From Candidatus Portnoyibacteriota bacterium (GTDB lineage Bacteria; Patescibacteriota; Minisyncoccia; Portnoybacterales; GWB1-42-6), in NCBI GenBank assembly GCA_016208745.1, contig JACQXN010000010.1, forward strand, positions 1-41,552: a DNA stretch of 41,552 nt. Direction: 5' to 3'. A program made the translations under genes and the position numbers. The notes under the pieces are model-generated. The model searched no databases, was not told where the DNA came from, and was given only the letters and a program-made list of their open reading frames with translations. Every line of letters starts with the position of its first letter. The first letter of the stretch is position 1. Shown here piece by piece: positions 18,894 to 26,897 of this stretch.

Positions 18894-19481
18894 CTAGTAG
18901 TGAATCCAGACTGGCGTTCCAATTTCCGCCCAGTTATAAACTTTTTCCGCCGGGCCGATACCTAAACGGACACAACCATGCGAAACCGGATGACCCAAAT
19001 CCCATCCTGATTCGCGCCAGCCATTTAAATATGGCAGTTCATGAATTCCATTTTCCGTTCCGCCAACTTTATAAATTCCCATAAAAAACGGCATTGTCCA
19101 GGAAACTCCTTCTGCTCCGCCGTAAGCGACTGGATATTTGCTTAAAATTGAAAAATTGCCGGGTTTTGTAGGTTTATCATATCTGCCGCTTGAAATAATG
19201 TGTTCAACAATTTGTTTCTCATCTTCCCACAACATCATTCTCTGGCTTGAAAGATTTATTTCAATTTTTTTCTGAACAATGCTGTTTTCTGGCAAAAAGA
19301 CTAACGGGATACTATCTGGTTTTATCGCACCAGATAAAACCTCCTCATTCTTACCATGACTCCCTTGATTTAAAATAGGGAGCCAGAAAAATAAACCAGC
19401 TACCAAGACGAAAAAAGCAATACTAAAAATCGCTAAGCCAATTTTCAGATTATAATTTTTAAAATTTTCTGCCTTTGGCAA
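18894..19481 (-). CDS. L,D-transpeptidase (YkuD)
   Basis: N-terminal TM; LGHPVSHGCVRLGIGPAEKVYNW catalytic motif. Confidence 0.93.
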   Translation of the reverse strand: MPKAENFKNYNLKIGLAIFSIAFFVLVAGLFFWLPILNQGSHGKNEEVLSGAIKPDSIPLVFLPENSIVQKKIEINLSSQRMMLWEDEKQIVEHIISSGRYDKPTKPGNFSILSKYPVAYGGAEGVSWTMPFFMGIYKVGGTENGIHELPYLNGWRESGWDLGHPVSHGCVRLGIGPAEKVYNWAEIGTPVWIHY

Positions 19482-19502
19482 TGATAAGCTACCTAAAAGA
19501 TT

Positions 19503-20210
19503 TTACGCACCAAGCACGACCTTTCTTACAATACAAAGCGGCGTCTGCTCATTTGTCTGGCCTAAGGGATTATCGCGAAAAACCTCTTTACAAAATTCGT
19601 CAGAAATATTCTTATTTGATTTGCCAAGAATCGCCACGCCCAAATCATTGGCGTCAATAATTACCGCGTCAAATCCTACTCTATCCCTTATTCCCAAAGC
19701 CACCTTATTTGGATCTTTCGGCCCAAGCTTGGCATATTCATTATAAGGAGGCAAGGTATAAGAACAAGGACCATCTATCGCATTAATATTTTTACCGACT
19801 ATTTTATAAAAAAGACCCTTAATTCCAAATGGCTTGGTTATAGCGGTAATGAAAGCGCCAAAAATAATTCTTAAACGCCCCGCCTCTCTTAAGGCTAGCT
19901 CCATTGTCCATGGACTGCCAAGACCTATGCCATAAGGCGATTTATGGACAAATTTAACTAAAAATTTAGCCAATGCCGAGGGCTCTATATCTTTTATCGG
20001 GAATGCCCGACCTTGAGTTATGGCCACAATCCGCTCGCTAACAAAAATTAAGTCGCCCGCCCCAAGATGCGGCTTAGCGTATTCATTAATAATATCAAAA
20101 ATGTTATCTTGAGAGGAAACTATTTTAGTTTTTACGGGAAAACGGGAGTATCTCTCACTTTTAACCTCGATAGTTAAGTTTTTCCCATTATTTGGCTTTA
20201 ATTCATCCAT
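19503..20210 (-). CDS. F420-0:gamma-glutamyl ligase-like (CofE) domain protein
   Basis: GAGDLIFVSERIVAITQGRAFPI, DPNKVALGIRDRVGFDAVIIDANDLGVAILG. Confidence 0.8.
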   Translation of the reverse strand: MDELKPNNGKNLTIEVKSERYSRFPVKTKIVSSQDNIFDIINEYAKPHLGAGDLIFVSERIVAITQGRAFPIKDIEPSALAKFLVKFVHKSPYGIGLGSPWTMELALREAGRLRIIFGAFITAITKPFGIKGLFYKIVGKNINAIDGPCSYTLPPYNEYAKLGPKDPNKVALGIRDRVGFDAVIIDANDLGVAILGKSNKNISDEFCKEVFRDNPLGQTNEQTPLCIVRKVVLGA

Positions 20211-20240
20211 GATTTTAATTTTATCATAGATTTAAATAAT

Positions 20241-20269
20241 TTAAAAGCAGCTTTTTGGGCTGCTTTTAA
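20241..20269 (-). terminator. Hairpin downstream of the 59-aa small ORF
   Basis: ttaaaagcagc-ttttggg-gctgcttttaa. Confidence 0.5.
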
Positions 20270-20287
20270 ATAGATTTTTTAAAAAAA

Positions 20288-20467
20288 TTAAACCGTTGGC
20301 ATGCTCGGAGGCGTAGAAGAAGGCGGTTCGGAAGGAGGAGCACTAGGAGGCTCCGAAGGAGCTTGCGGCAAGTTATCAGAAGGGCCGCCGCTTTTCTTCT
20401 TCTTCGCAAACATCCAAACTATCAACGCGACGATAATTATCGCGATAATAACGTAAACATAAGTCAT
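20288..20467 (-). CDS. Small single-pass membrane protein with Pro/Ser-rich tail (59 aa; below the ORF-track cutoff)
   Basis: MTYVYVIIAIIIVALIVWMFAKKKKSGGPSDNLPQAPSEPPSAPPSEPPSSTPPSMPTV; complete ORF with a downstream hairpin. Confidence 0.65.
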   Translation of the reverse strand: MTYVYVIIAIIIVALIVWMFAKKKKSGGPSDNLPQAPSEPPSAPPSEPPSSTPPSMPTV

Positions 20468-20605
20468 AAATTATTTAGACTTTCTAAAAATCCGTAAATT
20501 AGATAATTAAAAAGCCGCGGTTAATTATTAAAGATTCTTCCTTGTAACTTATGCTTTTATTATAACATTGAAATGGAAAGAAAAAATCAAAGCTGTGGAT
20601 AAAGA

Positions 20606-22027
20606 TTATTTTATTAATCCTTCTGTCAATTTATAAATATCGCCCGCGCCCATAATGATTGCCATATCCCTCTTTTTTAAATTTTCTTTTAGATATTGCT
20701 CTGCTTTTTCAAAAGAATCAAGATATATAATCTTTTTATCTTTAAATCCCAACGCCGAATTTCTTTGCTCTATCGCTTCGGCTAGTTTTTGCGAACTAAC
20801 AGATTTAATTATTTCCGGCTTTTCCCGACCAGCAACGCTATAAATATCAATTGATACAACGACATCCGCCTCGTCAAAAGCTTCAACAAAATTATCAAAT
20901 AAATAACTGGTTCTTTGAAATTGATGCGGCTGAAAAACACACCATAATTGCCGCTGTCTGACAACGGCATAATTTCTATCGCTGTCCGACAGCGATAGAC
21001 TATTAAGGTATTCTCTGGCGCCCTGCAATGTTGCTTTAATTTCTGTGGGATGATGAGCGTAGTCATCATAAATTCTTGCGCCATTAACCATTCCTCTGTA
21101 TTCAAATCTGCGCCAAGTGCCGTTAAATTCGTTAAGCGCCTTTAAAGAAATATCGTCTGGTATTTCAAGCGCCCGCGCTGCTGTTATTGCCGCATACGCA
21201 TTCATTAAATTATGCCGCCCCGGGATTTTCAAACTTAGACCGGTAGCCCCGAATTTTGAATTATATTTTTCTATTCTATATTTCGGAATTTGAGATTTGA
21301 ATTTTGGATTTTCATTGGAAATTGGATATTGCCCGCCTGCCGGCGAGGCAGGGAAATTGGTAATTATTTCTGATATATTTTCGTCTTCCTCATTCACTAC
21401 TAAAATTCCGTCTTTTGGTAGATGCCCAAGATATTCTTTAAATGTCGCCAAAATATGCTTAAGATCCTTGTAGTAATCTAAGTGATCTTCTTCTATATTA
21501 GTTAAGACTATCATCTTTGGCCAATAATTTAGAAATGAAGCAGTATATTCGTCTGCTTCAATAACTAAATATTCACTCTTGCCAACGCGACAATTGCTAT
21601 TCCCCCACTCCCTCAATTTTGTTCCTACGATCACTGTCGGATCAAAACCTGCCCTTTCCAAAATTAAACCGATCATAGCGGTGGTTGTACTTTTTCCGTG
21701 AGTACCAGAAATAGCAATCGTCCACATTTTTTTAGTTAATTCGCCAAGCGCCTGACCGTAAGTCTGACATTTAATACTCAATTTTTTAGCCTCCTCCAAT
21801 TCCGGATTGTCTTCCGGCACAGCGGCGCTATAAATAATCAAGTCCGTCCCATCTTTTATGTTGGCTTTTTTGTGACCTGAAAATATTTCCGCACCCTCTT
21901 TTGCCAATTCTTCGGTAATTTTACTGCCTGCCGCATCTGACCCGCTAACCTCAAAACCATGACTTAGATAATATCTAGCCAGCGCGCTCATACCAATTCC
22001 TCCAATGCCGATAAAATGGATCTTCAT
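20606..22027 (-). CDS. murC: UDP-N-acetylmuramate--L-alanine ligase
   Basis: MKIHFIGIGGIGMSALARYYLSHGFEVSGSD, SGTHGKSTTTAMIG, YDDYAHHPTEIKATL. Confidence 0.96.
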   Translation of the reverse strand: MKIHFIGIGGIGMSALARYYLSHGFEVSGSDAAGSKITEELAKEGAEIFSGHKKANIKDGTDLIIYSAAVPEDNPELEEAKKLSIKCQTYGQALGELTKKMWTIAISGTHGKSTTTAMIGLILERAGFDPTVIVGTKLREWGNSNCRVGKSEYLVIEADEYTASFLNYWPKMIVLTNIEEDHLDYYKDLKHILATFKEYLGHLPKDGILVVNEEDENISEIITNFPASPAGGQYPISNENPKFKSQIPKYRIEKYNSKFGATGLSLKIPGRHNLMNAYAAITAARALEIPDDISLKALNEFNGTWRRFEYRGMVNGARIYDDYAHHPTEIKATLQGAREYLNSLSLSDSDRNYAVVRQRQLWCVFQPHQFQRTSYLFDNFVEAFDEADVVVSIDIYSVAGREKPEIIKSVSSQKLAEAIEQRNSALGFKDKKIIYLDSFEKAEQYLKENLKKRDMAIIMGAGDIYKLTEGLIK

Positions 22028-22032
22028 AATGT

Positions 22033-22130
22033 AGAGGCTAATTCACGCTAAATAATTCCATAGAAGCGAATTTACGCCAAATTTTGCGTCTATTTGGCTT
22101 CTAAATTTTTTGGCGTTTATTCTGGCTTCT
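22033..22130 (-). repeat. ~98-bp AGAAGC...GGCTTCT repeat, copy 3 (upstream of murC; overlaps the wecG/tagA stop)
   Basis: Reverse complement agaagccagaataaacgcc...gcgtgaattagcctct aligns to copies 1 and 2. Confidence 0.7.
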
Positions 22131-22823
22131 ATAATTTATAACTAGCCACGGAAAAACGATCACCGCATTAAAAATCCGACCAATGCGTCGCGGCTCCAGA
22201 ATTAATCGCCACAACCATTCTAATCCAACCTTTCTCATAAACTTTGGTGCTCGATTTATTCTGCCGCTTAACATATTGAAAGCGCCGCCAACTCCCATTG
22301 CAACTTTTACCGATGGAAGATTTTTTAAATTCTGCGCAATCCATTTTTCCTGTCTTGGCGCGCCTAGCGCCATAAATAAAATATCCGGCTGGCATTGATT
22401 GATAAGACTTACTGCTGAATCAATATCTTCTGTAAAACCGACTACCTCTAACCACTCGCCTGCTATCTTTTCCGCGACCCCACCTCTCCCACCAAGTAAA
22501 AAAACTTTTGCATTATACCCTGAGCGAAGTCGAAGGGAACGAAGTCGAAGGATTAGTTTTTCTATTAAATCTACTCCCGCGATTCTTTCCTTTATCGCCT
22601 CTCCCAAAAACCGCGAAGCCCAAACAATCCCGATGCCATCTGCTACTGATAAATCGGCTTTGTTTAAAATTTCTTTAAATTCCTTATCCTTTTGCGCCAA
22701 GACCAAAATCTCTGGATTAACAGTAACTATGTGACGATGATGGTTCTCGCCCAAGAACTCCTGCGTTTTTTGAAGCGCTTCTTCCGTTTTTAAATTATCT
22801 ATTCTGACACCGAGCATTTCCAT
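22101..22823 (-). CDS. WecG/TagA/CpsF family glycosyltransferase
   Basis: VTVNPEILVLAQKDKEF, LSVADGIGIVWASRFLG, DILFMALGAPRQEKWIAQN. Confidence 0.94.
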   Translation of the reverse strand: MEMLGVRIDNLKTEEALQKTQEFLGENHHRHIVTVNPEILVLAQKDKEFKEILNKADLSVADGIGIVWASRFLGEAIKERIAGVDLIEKLILRLRSLRLRSGYNAKVFLLGGRGGVAEKIAGEWLEVVGFTEDIDSAVSLINQCQPDILFMALGAPRQEKWIAQNLKNLPSVKVAMGVGGAFNMLSGRINRAPKFMRKVGLEWLWRLILEPRRIGRIFNAVIVFPWLVINYRSQNKRQKI

Positions 22824-22829
22824 AAATAT

Positions 22830-23396
22830 TTATTCTCCACCTAGCGGACAACTTTCAAGAATCGTATACTCCGCCCCATCGCCCCGCAAATCGCTTTCCA
22901 TCACATCCAAACTAGAAACCGGCACAGAAAATTTAAATTCCTGATCAATCTCTGGCTGTTCCGGTAAATTATGCCATTGCCCCATTTTTATTCTGGCCAA
23001 AGTAATGTGCGGTGAAAAAGGCCGGTTTTCTATTCTAAATGCGCCAATTTTACCCGAGCCAGTTAAAGCTTCCTCAAGTTCTTTTTTTATTTCAACCAAA
23101 ATCGCGTTTGCCTTTCCCTTAAGCCAAATCATTCGCGGCGGTTTATTAATAGGCCCGCATAGAATGTGCTTAAACCCTATATTAAATGGCTCAAATTTTA
23201 AAGCAACATCTCTGGTTATGCGGCAAATTTCAAGCATTTCTTCATTTGAAACATAGCCAATAAAAACTAGCGTCAAATGTAAACTATCTTTTTTTGTCCA
23301 ACGCACAGGCAAATGCTCCCATTTTTTACCAAATTCCAAAAGCCGCTTTTTAATATTTTCCGGCAAATTAATTGCCACAAAAACCCGCCGCTTCAT
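22830..23396 (-). CDS. thpR: RNA 2',3'-cyclic phosphodiesterase (2'-5' RNA ligase family)
   Basis: RVFVAINLPENIKKRLLEF, LHLTLVFIG, FSPHITLARIK (two HxTxx motifs). Confidence 0.93.
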   Translation of the reverse strand: MKRRVFVAINLPENIKKRLLEFGKKWEHLPVRWTKKDSLHLTLVFIGYVSNEEMLEICRITRDVALKFEPFNIGFKHILCGPINKPPRMIWLKGKANAILVEIKKELEEALTGSGKIGAFRIENRPFSPHITLARIKMGQWHNLPEQPEIDQEFKFSVPVSSLDVMESDLRGDGAEYTILESCPLGGE

Positions 23397-23425
23397 AAAA
23401 TTAAATTGATTACATCGGCCATGAC

Positions 23426-23594
23426 AAAATTTTATAAGAAAATCGAGATAAGAGAAGCGTTAAAAAATTGCCGACGGAGAAGTGAAACGACGAGTTTAGG
23501 AGGCAATTTTTAGCTGAACGAATCCGATTTTCTTAAAATTTTAGTCCTGGCCGCAGTCTTTTGGCTACTTTTCTGCTGCCAGAAAAGTAGCAAG
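23426..23594 (+). repeat. ~168-bp structured repeat element, copy A (candidate ncRNA/MITE)
   Basis: Three stems: P1 23426-23445/23525-23542, P2 23463-23472/23502-23511, P3 23564-23591. Aligns almost without gaps to 27937-28104, with compensatory changes. Confidence 0.75.
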
Positions 23595-23639
23595 GTAATA
23601 TTTGAATCCTACCACAAAAAATGCTAGAATCCAAATGAA

Positions 23640-24245
23640 ATGACCGATAAAATTCTCATAAATTCAAGCCGTGTTCTGCTTGGCGGATTGATCCTCTACG
23701 AACTGCTCAACCAGCTTGAAATTCTTAATCATCCGCTGACATTCACTTGGCTCGGCCTAATTATAACAAGCGGCTCTATTTGGCTGATGCTTGAAGCCGC
23801 CTCTTTTTATACAAGGAAAAATTTCGACCATCCGCTTTCTGGCTTGGCAATGATAATCGCTGTAGCGGTTGTCTATTTGGACGCGCTTGGCGATATTTTC
23901 CAATTTTACACAAATTACGGCTGGTATGACCGCCTGGGTCATTTTGTTGGCGGCGCAGCCGCAGCCGGACTAATTTTTTCGTTTATTAAACTTTTAAGCG
24001 ATTGCCAGCGCCGCAAAACGCAGCTGACTATTCTGCCAATGGCCTTTTTTGCTTGGACAACAGCTGTTTTTTTAGGCGTCCTTTATGAACTGGAGGAATA
24101 TTTTGAAGATGTTTTTACGGGCTCCCAGCGCTTTGGCAATGCTTTTGATACAGGAGACGATTTATTTTTAAATCTTTCTGGCGCGCTATTGGCCGCCTTA
24201 ATCTCTGCTATTTATGTATATTATAGAGGTCGTCCCGCTAACTAA
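23640..24245 (+). CDS. Membrane protein, YjdF/DUF2238-like
   Basis: Five or so TM helices with YDRLGHFVGG and LYELEEYFEDVFTGSQRFGNAFDTGDDLFLNLSGAL. Confidence 0.65.
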   Translation: MTDKILINSSRVLLGGLILYELLNQLEILNHPLTFTWLGLIITSGSIWLMLEAASFYTRKNFDHPLSGLAMIIAVAVVYLDALGDIFQFYTNYGWYDRLGHFVGGAAAAGLIFSFIKLLSDCQRRKTQLTILPMAFFAWTTAVFLGVLYELEEYFEDVFTGSQRFGNAFDTGDDLFLNLSGALLAALISAIYVYYRGRPAN

Positions 24246-26175
24246 AATTCCGATTCAGCAATCTCAAGTTTTAAGTTATTTTTCGGCCCACGAATTACTT
24301 GTGGGCTCTTTGGTCTTGATACCGCTTAGCAGACGGCAAGAAGAAGCCGTTGTTATTGAAACCCATCAAATAAGCAGCCATCGAATAGAAGTAAAAAGGG
24401 CTGAATATGAATTGCGGCCGATTAAAAAAGTTTTAACCATCGAGCCGATCCTAACACATCAACAAATAGAACTAGCCATGTGGCTTGGGCAATACTATTT
24501 CACTCCGCCGGGAGCTTTTATGAAGATGGCTATAAAAAATCGCAAAAATGTCATCTCGAGTTCCGCTCCGCAAAGTGCGGGGCGGAACGAGGGATCTCTC
24601 GCGTATGCGAGACGTAAATCACAAAAATTAATATTGGCGCCAACCATCTCGCAAGTTTTATCTATTGTTGAGAAATGCGACGAAGAAAAAATAACCACTA
24701 TTCATAGCGGCCTGACCAAAAAACAACTAAGTGAAAACTGGCAAAAAATCGCGAAGAGCCAGGCTAAAATTATTATTGGCACAAGATTGGCTGTTTTTGC
24801 GCCGTTTTTAAATCTCAAAGAAATTATTGTTAAAGACGAAACAAACCCGAGCCACCGCTCATGGGATATGCATCCGCATTATCGGGTTCACGAAGCCGCA
24901 CAAAAACTGGCGGAAATTTTTGGAGCAAAAATTATTTTAAAAAGCAATCTGCCATCAATTGAAAGTTATTTTTTAAATGCTCTCCCTCCTTTGGAAAAGG
25001 AGGGGTGGGGTGGATTTGAAAAAATAGATTTCTCTCAAAAAAATCCCCCTCAATCCCCCTTTTCCAAAGGGGGAAACCAAGAAGCCCAGATAGTTGACCT
25101 CCGCCAAGAACTCAAAGAAGGAAATTATTCTATTTTCAGCCGCCAACTCCAAAAATCAATCAACGAGGCGCTAAAAAACAAACAGCAGATTATTCTATTT
25201 ATCAATCGCCGCGGCGCGGCTACTTTTGTTTTATGCCGCGATTGCGGCTATGTGGCTAAATGCCCAAATTGCGACGCGCCTCTGACTTATCATTTTGAAA
25301 GAAACAATAGCGGTTTCAAACCGATTCTTATCTGCCATCACTGCGGCCACAAAGAATCTCCGCCAACGCTTTGTCCAAAATGCCAAGGCATAAGGATAAA
25401 AGCCTTTGGTTCGGGCACCCAGAGAGTTGAAATAGAGGCGCAAAAATTATTCTCCGCCCAAGGCGGACCGCATTCTGCGGAAAAACCAAAAATCCTACGG
25501 CTTGATAGCGACACAGCGCCAACGTCAAAAGAACAAACAAAAATTATTGAAGAATTTAAAGAAAAAAAAGGCAATATTTTAATCGGCACGCAGATGATGT
25601 TGAACGATAGCTCCATAAAAGCTGGTGTTGTCGCTATAATTTCAGCTGATACGCTATTGCATTTACCTGATTTTGGTTCTGATGAGAGAACTTTTCAAAC
25701 TATTAATCAATTAAGGGCGCTCTCAATATCGCATTTCTTCATCCAAACCTACAACCCTCAATCCAAAATAATCCAGCTTGCCGCGCAAGGTGATTTTAAA
25801 TCATTCTACCAGCAGGAAATTGAAACTCGCCAAGCTCTAAAATACCCGCCTTTTTCCCAGTTGATAAAATTAATTTTCCGCCACAAAGACCCCAAAAAAT
25901 CAGCAACTGAAGCAAAAATTCTTTTTGCTAAATTGACCCAACAGCTAAAAACGAGTAGAATTTCTAAAGAAGTCATATTTGAAATCACTGGGCCTTCGCC
26001 AGCTTTTATTTCAAAAGAAAAAGGCAAATATATTTGGCAAATTGTAATTAAATCCGCGCCTGTCTGGCTGGCAAAAAGAGAAGAACGGACAGAAATATTA
26101 AAAAAGCGGAACCAGTTTTTAATACTTGTTCCGCCAAATTGGGAAATTGATATTGATCCGGAGACATTATTGTAA
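24214..26175 (+). CDS. priA: Primosomal protein N' (PriA)-like, with apparently lost helicase motifs
   Basis: MYIIEVVPLTKIPIQQ N-terminus; IIGTRLAVFAPFLNLKEIIV; CRDCGYVAKCPNCDAPLTYH...CHHCG...CPKCQG zinc sites; IGTQMM...ISADTLLHLPDFGSDERTFQ. Confidence 0.88.
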   Translation: MYIIEVVPLTKIPIQQSQVLSYFSAHELLVGSLVLIPLSRRQEEAVVIETHQISSHRIEVKRAEYELRPIKKVLTIEPILTHQQIELAMWLGQYYFTPPGAFMKMAIKNRKNVISSSAPQSAGRNEGSLAYARRKSQKLILAPTISQVLSIVEKCDEEKITTIHSGLTKKQLSENWQKIAKSQAKIIIGTRLAVFAPFLNLKEIIVKDETNPSHRSWDMHPHYRVHEAAQKLAEIFGAKIILKSNLPSIESYFLNALPPLEKEGWGGFEKIDFSQKNPPQSPFSKGGNQEAQIVDLRQELKEGNYSIFSRQLQKSINEALKNKQQIILFINRRGAATFVLCRDCGYVAKCPNCDAPLTYHFERNNSGFKPILICHHCGHKESPPTLCPKCQGIRIKAFGSGTQRVEIEAQKLFSAQGGPHSAEKPKILRLDSDTAPTSKEQTKIIEEFKEKKGNILIGTQMMLNDSSIKAGVVAIISADTLLHLPDFGSDERTFQTINQLRALSISHFFIQTYNPQSKIIQLAAQGDFKSFYQQEIETRQALKYPPFSQLIKLIFRHKDPKKSATEAKILFAKLTQQLKTSRISKEVIFEITGPSPAFISKEKGKYIWQIVIKSAPVWLAKREERTEILKKRNQFLILVPPNWEIDIDPETLL

Positions 26176-26183
26176 ATAAAAAG

Positions 26184-26210
26184 GCTCGGCCTATAAAAGA
26201 CCGAGCCCGA
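26184..26210 (-). terminator. Terminator hairpin between priA and the 26225 ORF
   Basis: ggctcggcc-tataaaa-gaccgagcc; minus-strand read-through gives a T-rich tail. Confidence 0.6.
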
Positions 26211-26224
26211 AATATCTGAAGATT

Positions 26225-26764
26225 TTACCAACTTGCCCGCTTTTTTTTGGGCCTAAGTATCTGCCCAAAGAAAAAAAGAAAAACAGCAGAGATGAGGCAC
26301 AAAATAATTGCTCCCTTCCCAGGCTGCAAATTCCCAACGAGCTGTCCGGCCTGCAATGGCTCAAGAAAACCGGATACCACCCAACCAAGAATCAGTATTA
26401 AAGGAAAGACTGATAAGCTGCAAAAAAATTTTCCCGCTCTTTCCCTGAAACTTCCTTCTTGTCCCCTTTTCTGGCCTTTTAAAGAACCAAACCCGTCCCA
26501 GCCCATCGAGGTGGACTCAAAATTAACAGATCTTGGCTTCTTTTTGGGCTCGCCACACTCGCCGCATCCACGATGAGTTCTCCAGTAATCCTCCGCGGTA
26601 ATTTGTTTTTCGACTTTTTTCGGCTCCTTGGGATCACCTTCCGCAATTACTTCTACGATTCCCCGCGCAATACTATAGACTCTCGCCCTAGGGCTTATCT
26701 CCCTTTCAACAACTTCCGCCCTCTCTTCCCACTCTGGAACAAGCATCATTCTTTCCTTCCTCAT
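26225..26764 (-). CDS. Hypothetical membrane protein with CGEC motif
   Basis: 179-aa ORF with two C-terminal TM helices and an aaggagag SD. Confidence 0.6.
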   Translation of the reverse strand: MRKERMMLVPEWEERAEVVEREISPRARVYSIARGIVEVIAEGDPKEPKKVEKQITAEDYWRTHRGCGECGEPKKKPRSVNFESTSMGWDGFGSLKGQKRGQEGSFRERAGKFFCSLSVFPLILILGWVVSGFLEPLQAGQLVGNLQPGKGAIILCLISAVFLFFFGQILRPKKKRASW

Positions 26765-26897
26765 TTTTCTCTCCTTCTTTTTTTATTTATTTTTTATAGA
26801 ACTAAATCCCAATATGCCTTCCACTATACAGCCAAAAACACATCTTGTCAATAGAGAACCGGAAACTTTAACCGCGCCCCAAAAACAGACTCAAAAC

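Noticed and set aside
22399-22734. 111-aa plus-strand ORF opposite the wecG/tagA-like gene
   Set aside because: Antisense to a conserved glycosyltransferase, with part of the ORF encoded by a repeat.
7793-22823. Complete novel capsule or teichoic-acid pathway
   Set aside because: The gene set (GTs, LCP, WecG/TagA, ligase-like) fits known envelope glycopolymer machinery, but precursor and export genes are not in the window, so a pathway claim is not supported.
23313-23513. 66-aa ORF ending in ...CRRRSETTSLGGNF
   Set aside because: Runs from antisense thpR into the structured repeat; better explained as spurious translation of the repeat.
25338-25616. Overlapping minus-strand ORFs opposite priA (25231-25616, 25806-26231)
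   Set aside because: Antisense to conserved PriA domains; no recognisable motif.
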